From assembly GCA_017857595.1 (NCBI GenBank), contig JAFMCU010000011.1, positions 1-36,346 on the forward strand: 36,346 bases of DNA. Reading direction: 5' to 3'. Shown here in pieces: positions 1 through 8,711 of the stretch (the stretch's first letter is position 1; each line of letters opens with the position of its first letter). The translations under genes were made by a program, and so were the position numbers. Source of the stretch: Thermoprotei archaeon (lineage in GTDB: Archaea; Thermoproteota; Thermoprotei; Gearchaeales; Gearchaeaceae). The notes below the pieces were generated by a model that made no database searches, was not told where the DNA came from, and saw only the letters and a list, made by a program, of their open reading frames with translations.

Positions 1-730
1 TCGAAGGAACAAAGGGAAGCAAATGGTTATAATAGCTAATCGAACCCATTCCTCCCGTATTAGGGCCTTTATCATCATCATAAGCTCTTTTATGGTCATG
101 AACTAAAGGCATTGGGGAACATCTTCTACCATCTGTAAAGCATTGCAAAACGAATTCTTCACCTTCCATTCTTTCCTCCACTAAAAGCTTTCCATGGGCT
201 TTCAATACTTTATCAGCATAATCCAACGCTTCTTCTTCATTGAAAAAATGTTCTCCAAGAACCTTTACACCTTTTCCTCCTGTAAGTCCGTCTGGCTTTA
301 TCACATAGTCATCGATTTCCTTTATTGCAGTTTTGAATTCTTCTACGCTATTAACTAATATGAATTTTGGATAGGCATTTATCCTATGCTTTTTCATGAG
401 CAATCTTGCAAAAGATTTGCTTCCTTCTATCCTAGCAACGTTTTTGAAAGGGCTAATGCAAGGAACTTCATATCTTTCAAGATAATCAGCAATTCCATGA
501 ACAATGGGCAATTCAGGACCAGGAATTACAAAATCTACGTTATTTTCCAAAACAAAATTCTTGATTTTTTCAAAATCTGTTAAGCTTCCTATTTCTATCT
601 TTGAAGAAATCTTTGCTATACCGGGATTTTTAAATGCCATGTAGGAAAATATTTTAACACCTTCTTCATAGAGTTTATTTGCAATTGCATGTTCTCTTCC
701 ACCTTCACCTATTACGCAAGCTTTATACAT
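1..730 (-). CDS. purD: Phosphoribosylamine--glycine ligase (GAR synthetase), 3' end cut by the window
   Basis: Partial gene; 243 codons are visible and the C-terminus lies beyond base 1. GAR synthetase joins phosphoribosylamine and glycine with ATP in the second step of purine synthesis. The translation starts MYKACVIGEGGREHAI, the typical PurD N-terminal nucleotide-fold motif. It continues with FVIPGPELPIVHGIADYL, an ATP-grasp segment with IKPDGLTGGKGV, and GPNTGGMG near residue 225, all characteristic of PurD. The ATG at 730 shares one base with the purF stop codon (TAATG), so translation is probably coupled. It is the last visible gene of the leftward purC-purM-purF-purD operon and makes the product that the GAR formyltransferase (not in the window) would use. 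Confidence 0.96.
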   Translation of the reverse strand, partial: MYKACVIGEGGREHAIANKLYEEGVKIFSYMAFKNPGIAKISSKIEIGSLTDFEKIKNFVLENNVDFVIPGPELPIVHGIADYLERYEVPCISPFKNVARIEGSKSFARLLMKKHRINAYPKFILVNSVEEFKTAIKEIDDYVIKPDGLTGGKGVKVLGEHFFNEEEALDYADKVLKAHGKLLVEERMEGEEFVLQCFTDGRRCSPMPLVHDHKRAYDDDKGPNTGGMGSISYYNHLLPFVPS

Positions 731-2163
731 TATCTTGCTTCGATTTCCCAATACCTACTTCTTTCTTTAAGTTCCTTATTTTTCATGTCATCTGACAAAA
801 TTTGAGCTTGCTTTGTAGGATAATTTCCAGTTAAGCAACCAAGACATAGCTTGTTTTCATGGTCAATTGCTCTGATTAATCCTTCCATTGTTTGATAACA
901 AAGCTTATCTGCACCTATTTCTTTTGCAATTTCTTCAACATTCTTATTCAATGCAATTAGCTCTCCGTGAATTGCAATATCTATTCCATAAAAGCATGGA
1001 GATATTATTGGAGGACATGTTATCCAAACTTCAACTCTTTTAGCTCCTGCCTTTCTTAGCATCTCAATAATTCTTTTCATCGTCGTTCCTCTTACAATGC
1101 TATCATCTATAAGTAAAATTTTTCTATCTTTTATCAAGGATTTAACGACGTTTAATTTAGCCTTTACATTCCTATCTCTTTCTTTCTGTGTAGGCATTAT
1201 GAAAGTTCTACCTATGTATCTATTCTTAATAAGGCCTTCAACAACAGGCAAGCCTGTCATTTGAGAAATTGCTTCAGCAGCAGGCCTTGAAGTATCCGGA
1301 ACTGGGACGATAATTTCTGCATCAGGCTTATAGGTTTTAGCTAATTCTTTGCCAAGATTGTATCTAACTTCATAGATTACTTTATTTTCAAAAACACTAT
1401 CAGGTCTGCTAAAATATACATATTCAAACATGCAATAAGTAGGCTTTGCATCTCTTAGTTTTTTCCTTTTATAATTTCCATCTTTAACGATGAAAATTTC
1501 TCCTGGATTAATGGTTTGAAAGTTTGAAATTTCATTTACATCCAAAGCAACTGTTTCAGAGGCTATAAGGATGTTTCCATTATTATCTATTCCAAAATTT
1601 AAAGGCCTAAAACCATGCTCATCTCTAAAAGCAATAAATTCTTCATTATTTGTAAGTGCAACAACAGAATATGCACCATCTAATTTGTTAAAAATCGAAT
1701 CAACAACTTTTTCAACATCACCTGTCCTTTTGTATTCATCAAAGAAAAGCTTTGCCAATACTTCTCCATCACTATTAGTTTCAAATGAATAACCTATTTC
1801 TTTTAACTCCTTCCTTATCTTAAGAAAATTTACAATATTTCCATTAAAGGCTAGTGCAATTTCAACATTTTTATCTTTAACATGTATTGGATGAGCTTCA
1901 GAAAGACTCGATGTTCCTGTTGTGGAATATCTTACATGACCAATTCCTAGGTTACTCTTTAATTTTTCGAGTCTTTCTAAGTTAAAATTATTTACAACCA
2001 ATCCTAAACTTTTATCTACAATTATTTCATTTCCATTTAACACAGCAATTCCACATGCTTCCTGTCCTCGATGCTGCAAAGCTACTAAAGAATTGTATAA
2101 TAAATAAGAGGCAATTTTATCTATAGTATAAGCGCCTGTAATTCCACAATTTTCTCCTAACAT
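730..2163 (-). CDS. purF: Amidophosphoribosyltransferase, Fe-S-containing type
   Basis: Commits PRPP and glutamine to purine synthesis by making phosphoribosylamine. The N-terminal Ntn-hydrolase glutaminase begins MLGENCG, so a five-residue propeptide would be removed to free Cys6 as nucleophile. HRGQEACGIA (31-40) and the phosphoribosyltransferase PRPP loop LIDDSIVRGTT (351-361) are intact. All four cysteines that bind the [4Fe-4S] cluster in the Bacillus-type enzyme have counterparts: Cys244 (in YCMFEYVYF), Cys390 (in SPCFYGID), and Cys440/Cys443 (LCLGC). A mature, cluster-bearing enzyme is therefore expected. Length 477 aa is normal. The ATG at 2163 directly follows the purM stop, with no intervening base. 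The product is handed to PurD, encoded next. Confidence 0.97.
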   Translation of the reverse strand: MLGENCGITGAYTIDKIASYLLYNSLVALQHRGQEACGIAVLNGNEIIVDKSLGLVVNNFNLERLEKLKSNLGIGHVRYSTTGTSSLSEAHPIHVKDKNVEIALAFNGNIVNFLKIRKELKEIGYSFETNSDGEVLAKLFFDEYKRTGDVEKVVDSIFNKLDGAYSVVALTNNEEFIAFRDEHGFRPLNFGIDNNGNILIASETVALDVNEISNFQTINPGEIFIVKDGNYKRKKLRDAKPTYCMFEYVYFSRPDSVFENKVIYEVRYNLGKELAKTYKPDAEIIVPVPDTSRPAAEAISQMTGLPVVEGLIKNRYIGRTFIMPTQKERDRNVKAKLNVVKSLIKDRKILLIDDSIVRGTTMKRIIEMLRKAGAKRVEVWITCPPIISPCFYGIDIAIHGELIALNKNVEEIAKEIGADKLCYQTMEGLIRAIDHENKLCLGCLTGNYPTKQAQILSDDMKNKELKERSRYWEIEAR

Positions 2164-3225
2164 TTAATATAAAACTATTTTTCTACCCTTATATTTTACA
2201 AAAACCCCTCTCTTATTTACAACTTTACCTATTGTGTAAGCATTTATATTATGCTTTGCGCATATTTCAAGAATTTCCTCCTCAATAGCTTTATCAGCTA
2301 TTATGCAGAATCCAATTCCACAGTTAAAAGTTTTGAACATTTCACTAATAGAGATATCTCCTGTTTTCATAATAAGCTTGAAAATTGGAGGCAATAGAGG
2401 GAATTTTTCTAAAGAAAATCCAATATCTTTGCTTTTAGAAAGTCTTAACAATTTTGTGAATCCTCCGCCAGTTATATGCGCTAAACCGTTCACTTGCAAA
2501 TTCTTAGTTATCTCAAGTATACAGTTAGAATAAATTCTAGTTGGTTTAAGTAACTCTTCTCCTAGAATGCCTCCCAATTCAGGTATCTTTTCTGTCAAGC
2601 TATACTTTTCAAGTAATATTTTTCTGGCTAATGTATATCCGTTACTATGCAATCCATTACTCTCTAGACCAATGATAACATCGTTTTTCTGTATTCTTGA
2701 ACCATCAACAAGGTCATCCTTTTTTAGGTGTCCAAATGTGAATCCCACAATATCGAAACCGTGTAATTTTTTTGCTCCCTTTATCATCTCAGGAATCACA
2801 GCAGTTTCTCCAGCTATAACATGAACATTTGTTTGTTCTGCAGCTTTTCTAATTCCGTTAATTATTTCAGAAATCATTTTCTTATTGGGTTTTTCTATAG
2901 CTAAGTAATCCATGAACGCTACAGGTTTAGCTCCTATGCAAACCAAATCATTAACTCCCATTGCTACTACATCTTGGCCTATAGTTTCATAATAATTCAT
3001 CATTTGAGCAACAAGTATTTTAGTTCCTACTCCATCAACATGAAATGCGAAGTAATCATCACCGTATTCAAGAACTCCTGCATAATGGCCTATTTGTAAA
3101 ACAGGCTTAAATTCAGGTATTTTGACGTTTATACCTCCAAATGTTTGCCTATAGACTTTATGGAGCATTCTAATCTTTTCTATATCCACACCTGCTTCCT
3201 TATAGGATTTAGGTAATTTTTTCAT
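2164..3225 (-). CDS. purM: Phosphoribosylformylglycinamidine cyclo-ligase (AIR synthetase)
   Basis: Closes the imidazole ring: FGAM + ATP to AIR. The 353-aa protein is of usual family length. It shows the PurM ATP-binding segment with DGVGTKILVA near residues 64-74, DLVCIGAKP, and the later HITGGGF segment typical of PurM. The ATG at 3225 lies inside the end of purC, giving a 17-base overlap, and its stop abuts the purF ATG, so purC-purM-purF are tightly coupled. Its substrate comes from the PurS-PurL-PurQ complex encoded about 6 kb away on the other strand. Confidence 0.96.
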   Translation of the reverse strand: MKKLPKSYKEAGVDIEKIRMLHKVYRQTFGGINVKIPEFKPVLQIGHYAGVLEYGDDYFAFHVDGVGTKILVAQMMNYYETIGQDVVAMGVNDLVCIGAKPVAFMDYLAIEKPNKKMISEIINGIRKAAEQTNVHVIAGETAVIPEMIKGAKKLHGFDIVGFTFGHLKKDDLVDGSRIQKNDVIIGLESNGLHSNGYTLARKILLEKYSLTEKIPELGGILGEELLKPTRIYSNCILEITKNLQVNGLAHITGGGFTKLLRLSKSKDIGFSLEKFPLLPPIFKLIMKTGDISISEMFKTFNCGIGFCIIADKAIEEEILEICAKHNINAYTIGKVVNKRGVFVKYKGRKIVLY

Positions 3226-4048
3226 TTGTTATCCTCTCATATGCTTCAATATACCTATTTTTAGTTTCCTCTATAAGCCATGCTGGCAAATTAGGAGGCG
3301 GTGGTATAGGCAAGCCTTTTTTTCTTGCCTCTTCTAATTTATCCCTATACCCTATTTTTATCAACCAATCTCTAACAGGCTGTTTATCATAGCTCTCTTG
3401 AATTTTACCTTCTTCATATTTATCTTTAGGCCAAAGTCTGAATTCATCGGGACCTAATGAGTCTGCGAGTAAAATGTTTCCTCTTATGTCTCTACCGAAT
3501 TCAAATTTGACATCAGCAAGTATAAAGCCTGCATTTTCAGCTCTTTCATACATTCTTCTATATAAATAAATGCATGTATCCTTTAATTTCTCGTATTCAT
3601 CCATACTTAACCAATTATTTTCAAGTATTTCCTTTAAATAAATTGGTCTGTCCTTTTCTTCATATTTTGTAGTAGTTTCAAAAAATGGATTAGGAAGCTT
3701 TTTTGCTAAAATAGGTTCAATGCCTATTTCAATTTCCTTTTTCATCAATCTTTCGTACAAAGAACCATAAATATAACCTCTAACGATAAATTCAAGAGGT
3801 ATCATTTTTAGTTCTTTAACAACCAAGATGTTAGGCTCTATTGCTTCAAGCATGTGATTTGGATAATTTAGATATTCAAACCAGAATTTTGCAAACTTGA
3901 AAAGTATTTTACCTTTCATAGGTATTAGTGAAGGTAAAACTACATCAAAAGCAGAAATTCTATCTGTAAAAACAAAAGCAAGCTTATCACTATCAAATCT
4001 ATAAATATCCTTAACTTTACCTTTTTTAATCAATTGAAGATTTTCCAC
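3209..4048 (-). CDS. purC: SAICAR synthetase
   Basis: Phosphoribosylaminoimidazole-succinocarboxamide synthase condenses CAIR with aspartate using ATP. The 279-aa protein contains the N-terminal GKVKDIY motif (residues 9-15), the PLEFIVRGYI segment and ADSLGPDEFRLWPKD in the C-terminal half, all PurC signatures. The chosen start is GTG at 4048; the protein begins directly with the conserved QLIKKGKVKDIY region, so there is no room for a later start. It heads the leftward purine operon and is divergent from purH across about 110 bases. PurE/PurK, which make its substrate, and PurB, which acts next, are not in the window. Confidence 0.95.
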   Translation of the reverse strand: MENLQLIKKGKVKDIYRFDSDKLAFVFTDRISAFDVVLPSLIPMKGKILFKFAKFWFEYLNYPNHMLEAIEPNILVVKELKMIPLEFIVRGYIYGSLYERLMKKEIEIGIEPILAKKLPNPFFETTTKYEEKDRPIYLKEILENNWLSMDEYEKLKDTCIYLYRRMYERAENAGFILADVKFEFGRDIRGNILLADSLGPDEFRLWPKDKYEEGKIQESYDKQPVRDWLIKIGYRDKLEEARKKGLPIPPPPNLPAWLIEETKNRYIEAYERITNEKIT

Positions 4049-4161
4049 TATATTCTATTATTCTTTTCAAGTAAAATCTTTTTATTTAAATGTTCAAATC
4101 TAAATTCAAGAATTGTTTCAGTGTTATAGATAAAAGTAAGTTTTTTAATTCTTATATAAAA
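4049..4161. promoter_or_regulatory. Divergent promoter region between purC and purH
   Basis: 113 AT-rich bases separate the start of leftward purC from the homology-supported start of rightward purH. TATA-like elements are visible at 4081-4090 (tttatttaaa) and at 4151-4159 (cttatataa). The latter is too close to the purH ATG at 4162 to serve it directly, so the 4081 element with a short leader is preferred for purH. No operator repeat is obvious. Assignment is inference from position and composition. Confidence 0.4.
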
Positions 4162-5664
4162 ATGAACAAATATGCTTTAGTTTCTGTAGAAGAAAAATCA
4201 CCACTGCTAATAAACCTATGCAAAAAAATAAAAGAGATCGGCTATGAAATAATTGCTACAAAAGGAACAAGAAATTTTCTTTTATCAAATGATATAGAAG
4301 TTAAGGGTGTTGATGAAATTGTTGGTTTTAGAGAAGCATTGGGAGGAAAAGTAAAGACATTGCATCCTTTAATACATGAAATGATTTTAGCAAATCGAGA
4401 TTCTTCAGAAGAAATGGAAAGTGTTAAGAATCTTGGATTGATTGATTATGTTTTTGTAAATTTTTACAAAATAAATATTGAAGAGCCGGATTCTTTTTTA
4501 AATTCTTTAGACATTGGAGGTAGAGCCTTAATTTCTTCAGCAATTAAAAATTCTAAGTATGTAACAGTAGCTTTCAATGAAGAAACTTACAATATAGTTT
4601 TAAAAGAAATTCAAGAACATGGTTATGTTCGTGAAGATACAAGAAGAAAGCTTGCTATAAAAGCTTTCAATTATTTAATTAACTACGAGGTTGTCGCTTA
4701 CAGTTATGCTTCAGAAATTTTTTCAAATGAAATTTCCTTTGGACTCCTTTTAACTAAAGGTGAGAAGTTAAAATATGGGGAAAATCCACACCAATATGCT
4801 TTCTTATTTCAATATGATACTGACCCCAATATTAAGCTACAAATGTTACATGGCGATTATCTAACATACAACAATTATTTGGATATAGATAGTGCTATTA
4901 GATTACTTTCCGAATTTGACGAAAACGCATGCGCTATTATAAAGCACACAAATCCTTGCGGTGTAGCATGCGATTCAAATTCTATTCAATGTTTTGAAAA
5001 AGCTTATAATGCTGATCCTGTTTCAGCTTATGGAGGAATACTTGCCTTTAATTTCATGGTCGATAAGGAATTAGCTAAAGTTATTTCAAAGTATTTTTTT
5101 GATGTAATTATTGCAAAAGATTATGAAGATGAAGCATTTGAAATATTGAGCTCTAAGAAGAAGACAAGAATAATAAGATGTGAAGGTTTAGGCTCCGGTC
5201 TTTCGTATGCATTAGAATTAAGAAGCATTGTTAATGGAATTCTAATTCAATCTAGGGACGTTAAAAAAATAAGTAATAAAGATTTGATTTTCGTTACAGA
5301 AAGAAAGCCTAATAAAGATGAATTAGAAGATTTAATTTTTGCTTGGAAAATTGTCAAAAGAATTTCATCCAATGGAATTGTTGTAGCTAAAAATAAAGTA
5401 TCTTTAGGTATAGGGGCTGGTCAAATGAGTAGAATTGACTCTGTAAAAATTGCATTGGAAAAAAGTGGAGGAAATACGAAGAATGCGGTTCTTGCTTCTG
5501 ATGGTTTCTTTCCCTTCAGAGATAGCATTGATTTATCAGCAAAATTTGGAATAACTGCAATAATTCAGCCCGGCGGGTCTATTAGAGATAAAGAAGTGAT
5601 TCAAGCAGCAAATGAACACAATATTGCAATGGTGTTTACAGGTATTAGGGCATTCAGACATTGA
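4162..5664 (+). CDS. purH: Bifunctional AICAR transformylase / IMP cyclohydrolase
   Basis: Performs the last two steps to IMP: formyl transfer from 10-formyl-THF to AICAR, then cyclization. The N-terminal MGS-like cyclohydrolase domain begins NKYALVSVEEKSPLL and includes GGKVKTLHPLIH. The C-terminal transformylase domain includes AIIKHTNPCGVA, with the catalytic Lys-His pair, and DPVSAYGGI. The frame is open from 4090, but the extra 24 residues have no family counterpart and the ATG at 4162 aligns with normal PurH N-termini, giving 500 aa. PurH is patchy in archaea, many of which use PurP and PurO, so it implies real formyl-THF chemistry. folC starts two bases after its stop. Confidence 0.95.
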   Translation: MNKYALVSVEEKSPLLINLCKKIKEIGYEIIATKGTRNFLLSNDIEVKGVDEIVGFREALGGKVKTLHPLIHEMILANRDSSEEMESVKNLGLIDYVFVNFYKINIEEPDSFLNSLDIGGRALISSAIKNSKYVTVAFNEETYNIVLKEIQEHGYVREDTRRKLAIKAFNYLINYEVVAYSYASEIFSNEISFGLLLTKGEKLKYGENPHQYAFLFQYDTDPNIKLQMLHGDYLTYNNYLDIDSAIRLLSEFDENACAIIKHTNPCGVACDSNSIQCFEKAYNADPVSAYGGILAFNFMVDKELAKVISKYFFDVIIAKDYEDEAFEILSSKKKTRIIRCEGLGSGLSYALELRSIVNGILIQSRDVKKISNKDLIFVTERKPNKDELEDLIFAWKIVKRISSNGIVVAKNKVSLGIGAGQMSRIDSVKIALEKSGGNTKNAVLASDGFFPFRDSIDLSAKFGITAIIQPGGSIRDKEVIQAANEHNIAMVFTGIRAFRH

Positions 5665-5665
5665 T

Positions 5666-7027
5666 ATGAAAAAGTTCGAAAGCTACGAAGATTTCTTATC
5701 ATGGCTATATAATCTAAGAAGATTTGGAATGACTTATGGCGTAGAAAACGTTAAAGTTCTTTTAAAGGAATTCAATAATCCTGAGAAAAAGCTTAAAAGT
5801 ATTTTAATTACAGGAAGCGGAGGAAAAGGTTCAACTGTTGAAATCATATCTAAAATTTTGGAAAGATCAGGATATAAAACTGGAAAGTTTATTAAACCTC
5901 ATCTAAATAGATACACTGAAAGAATTTCCATAAATTCTAAGGAAATTAGTAAAGAGAATGTTGTTGAAATTGCAAACGAAATATACAGTAAAATAGAAGC
6001 GATAAGAAGTAGAATAGAATATTATCCTACTTTTTTCGAGGTTACATATGTTTTATCTCTTCTTTATTTTCTTAAAGAAAATGTTGATGTTTGCGTTTAT
6101 GAAGTTGGCATTGGTGGTAGATATGATGCAACAAATACACTTGATCCTTTAGTTTCAGCTTTAACAGCTGTATATCTAGAGCATACAAAAATACTTGGAA
6201 ACACACTTAAAGAGATTGCATGGAACAAAGTTGGCATAGCTAGGGAAAATCGATACTTTGTTTCAGCTGATTTGCCATCAGAAGCAATGAATGTAGTATC
6301 TGAGGAATGTAAAGCTTTGAATTGCAAGCTTTTCACCGTTTCAAGCAATGATAAATCATCTATCAAGTACGAAAAGGTTCTAAGTAATTTGAAAGAAAAC
6401 ATTTTTAATTATTATGGGATAAAAAGGAATTTTAAGGAGGCTAAATTATCTTTGCTAGGTGAACATCAAATAAGCAATGCCTCAATAGCTATAGCTGTAA
6501 TTGAGCTTTTAGAAAATTATTACTTTGAAATTAACGATAATACAATTTTGGACACACTTGATAAAATAAGATGGCCAGGAAGAATGGAAATTATCGAAAA
6601 AGATGGATTTAATTTCATTCTAGATTGTGCAAAAGATCCAACAGCGATGGAAATTCTTTGCAATTTTCTGAGACGGAATCTTAAATCAAAACCAATATCT
6701 ATAGTAAGCATATCAAATGATAAAGATTATTCAAAAATGGTTAATTCTTTAATTAGCTTGACTGATAGAATATTATTTACAAAGCATAATGTCATGGGCA
6801 GAGCTATAGAGCCAAGCATTCTAATTAATTATTCAAGAAAGATTTCAAAGAATTTGAATGCAGCAATAATAGATAGTGTAGAGAATTCTATAAATCATGC
6901 AAAAAAAATTTCAAAAAAAGATGATTATATTTTAATTACAGGTTCTGTTTTTACTGTAGGTGAAGCTCGACGTTCCCTTTTGAACGAAGATTTTGATAGA
7001 GTTTTTGCTAGTGATCCTATACCTTAA
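5666..7027 (+). CDS. folC: Folylpolyglutamate synthase / dihydrofolate synthase family (FolC)
   Basis: Mur-ligase-family enzyme that adds glutamate to dihydropteroate and/or folates, retaining and activating the cofactor. It has the ATP-binding P-loop ILITGSGGKGST (about residues 46-57), the folate-binding stretch KPHLNRYTERI, and YEVGIGGRYDATN, all typical of FolC. The ATG at 5666 lies one base after the purH TGA and opens directly into the conserved YEDFLSWLYNLRRFGM region; the longer open frame from 5612 would overlap purH with unrelated sequence. Length is 453 aa. Co-transcription with purH fits a shared need for polyglutamylated 10-formyl-THF. Its TAA interlocks with the stop of the convergent DoxX gene in a TTAA. 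Whether it has one or both FolC activities cannot be read from sequence alone. Confidence 0.93.
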   Translation: MKKFESYEDFLSWLYNLRRFGMTYGVENVKVLLKEFNNPEKKLKSILITGSGGKGSTVEIISKILERSGYKTGKFIKPHLNRYTERISINSKEISKENVVEIANEIYSKIEAIRSRIEYYPTFFEVTYVLSLLYFLKENVDVCVYEVGIGGRYDATNTLDPLVSALTAVYLEHTKILGNTLKEIAWNKVGIARENRYFVSADLPSEAMNVVSEECKALNCKLFTVSSNDKSSIKYEKVLSNLKENIFNYYGIKRNFKEAKLSLLGEHQISNASIAIAVIELLENYYFEINDNTILDTLDKIRWPGRMEIIEKDGFNFILDCAKDPTAMEILCNFLRRNLKSKPISIVSISNDKDYSKMVNSLISLTDRILFTKHNVMGRAIEPSILINYSRKISKNLNAAIIDSVENSINHAKKISKKDDYILITGSVFTVGEARRSLLNEDFDRVFASDPIP

Positions 7028-7440
7028 ATCTGTATGAATGTGGAAAGTTGAGGCCCTGCGTATATTGCAAAATCGCCCGGTCCAGAGAATAGAAGTAATA
7101 TAGATCCAGCTAAGTATAACAAATCTAAATCCAATCCTGGAGCGTTTCCTGTTGCAACGGGTTTCTTTAATTTACTAACACTTAGAATAGTTGTTCCTAA
7201 AAAGAATATTATTAAAATTATAGCTACAATGAAATTAAGAATTCCAAGTATTACTAATATTCCGCCAAGCACTTCTATAAGGATTGTTAGATCTGTGAGT
7301 ATACCTGGTAAATTTATCTGCTTCATCCAAGATTTAGTTTGTGTATAGTTTTTAATTTTAGCTATTCCATGAGGTACTAGAGATATACCGAATATTAAGC
7401 GAAATATCAATAGACCAAAAGATGTTAAGAGAGGATCCAT
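7024..7440 (-). CDS. DoxX-like small integral membrane protein
   Basis: The 138-aa protein has about four hydrophobic helices: residues 6-25, a segment around 45-68, 70-85, and 105-125. RLIFGISLVPHGIAKI near the N-terminus and the overall pattern match the DoxX/DoxD superfamily. Members include the thiosulfate:quinone oxidoreductase subunit DoxD, but most have no known reaction and the substrate here cannot be assigned. ATG at 7440. It is convergent with folC, sharing a TTAA that supplies both stop codons, and divergent from folP. Nothing ties it functionally to the folate genes. Confidence 0.8.
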   Translation of the reverse strand: MDPLLTSFGLLIFRLIFGISLVPHGIAKIKNYTQTKSWMKQINLPGILTDLTILIEVLGGILVILGILNFIVAIILIIFFLGTTILSVSKLKKPVATGNAPGLDLDLLYLAGSILLLFSGPGDFAIYAGPQLSTFIQI

Positions 7441-7506
7441 ACAATTTTTTGTATGACGAGAGAAATTTAAGATTAAATTTAATTAAGCTTAATCAGTTTA
7501 ATTTAC

Positions 7507-7524
7507 ATATTTATATATAAATAT
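7507..7524. promoter_or_regulatory. 18-bp perfect AT palindrome between DoxX and folP genes
   Basis: ATATTTATATATAAATAT reads the same on both strands and lies in the 143-base divergent gap. Its first 13 bases recur directly at 7569-7581, just before the folP ATG. It may be a two-way TATA element or a binding site, but such palindromes also arise by chance in DNA this AT-rich. Confidence 0.35.
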
Positions 7525-7583
7525 TTAAATGAATATATTGCTTATGAGAAAACATCTTTATTTGTACAATATTTATATATACT

Positions 7584-8711
7584 ATGCACTTACTTAATCC
7601 TAACTTTGCAGTATTTAAGATTAGCACTAAGTATGGTTTTAATTCTTATAAAATTTTAATTGAAGAAGTTGAAGAGAAATTAGCTAACGAGATTATAAGT
7701 CAGATTAAGAATATAGGTATAAATTTTGAAATATCTAAATCAAGTAATGATTACATAAATATTGAGATATATCTTAAATCTGAAGAAGAATATAGTAAAT
7801 TTCAAAATTTAAAATCTTTTGCTATATTGGATGATGCAAGTAAATGTTTGATCAATTATCTATCTACCCCTTCATATATTAAAATAGGTTCTAGACTCTT
7901 TGATTTTTCAAAAAAGAGTTACATAATGGGGATACTTAATGTTACTCCTGATTCTTTTTATGACGGTGGAAGATATTTTAACTTTGATTCAGCATTGAAT
8001 CGATCATTTAAAATCATAGAAGAAAATGCTGACATTATCGATGTTGGGGGTCAATCTACAAGGCCAGGCTCAATCAGGATTTCTGAAGAAGAAGAAATAA
8101 GAAGAGTTATTCCTGTGATAAAAGAAATAAGGAAAAAAAGTGATATACCTATATCGATTGATACATACTATTCAAGAGTAGCTGAAGAAGCGATATCTGC
8201 AGGTGCTGATTTAATAAATGATATATCCGGTCTTATCGCAGATTTAAGAATGCCAGAAATATGTTTGAAATATAATGTACCCATCGTACTCATGCATATA
8301 AGAGGAAATCCAAGCATAATGCAAAAAAACATTCATTATAACAATGTAGTAGTAGATATTCTAAGGTCTTTAAGGAGAAAAATTATTTATGCTAAGGAAA
8401 AAGGTCTAAGTGAGAAACAATTATTGATAGATCCAGGGCTTGGCTTTGGGAAACATTTTGAGGAAAACATAGAAATAATAAGACATTTGGATGTTTTTAA
8501 ATGCTTAGGTTTGCCTATTTTAGTTGGACATTCAAGAAAATCTTTTGTAGGAAAAATAATAGGAAACTTACCTGTTGAAGAAAGGCTTGAGGCATCTTTA
8601 GCCATGCTCGCTTACATGATAATTAAAGGCGCTAATATAATTAGAGTTCATGACGTAAAGGAATCTGTCAGAGTTAGAGAAGTTATTGACAAACTATTGT
8701 ATTTTAATTAA
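7584..8711 (+). CDS. folP: Dihydropteroate synthase with N-terminal extension
   Basis: Condenses a hydroxymethyl-dihydropterin diphosphate with p-aminobenzoate (or a related arylamine). The TIM-barrel domain starts near residue 112 with YIMGILNVTPDSFYDGG and has DVGGQSTRPGS, ISIDTYYSRVAEEAI, LINDISG, and near the end GHSRKSFVG, the hallmark DHPS motifs. About 110 N-terminal residues precede the barrel and show no motif I recognise; such extensions occur in archaeal DHPS-like proteins. ATG at 7584 is the first good start. The last 18 bases overlap the convergent cyclo-ligase gene. Archaeal relatives may act in tetrahydromethanopterin synthesis, but folC, purH and the cyclo-ligase nearby favour folate. 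Confidence 0.92.
   Translation: MHLLNPNFAVFKISTKYGFNSYKILIEEVEEKLANEIISQIKNIGINFEISKSSNDYINIEIYLKSEEEYSKFQNLKSFAILDDASKCLINYLSTPSYIKIGSRLFDFSKKSYIMGILNVTPDSFYDGGRYFNFDSALNRSFKIIEENADIIDVGGQSTRPGSIRISEEEEIRRVIPVIKEIRKKSDIPISIDTYYSRVAEEAISAGADLINDISGLIADLRMPEICLKYNVPIVLMHIRGNPSIMQKNIHYNNVVVDILRSLRRKIIYAKEKGLSEKQLLIDPGLGFGKHFEENIEIIRHLDVFKCLGLPILVGHSRKSFVGKIIGNLPVEERLEASLAMLAYMIIKGANIIRVHDVKESVRVREVIDKLLYFN

Noticed and set aside
386-583. Plus-strand frame of 65 codons
   Set aside because: Lies antisense within purD, whose minus-strand frame is intact and carries family motifs.
730-2163. PurF as an inactive glutaminase because Cys is at position 6
   Set aside because: Short propeptides before the catalytic Cys are normal in the Fe-S type PurF, and all other motifs are intact.
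4090-4161. 24-residue N-terminal extension of PurH
   Set aside because: No counterpart in PurH, whose conserved sequence begins at the ATG at 4162.
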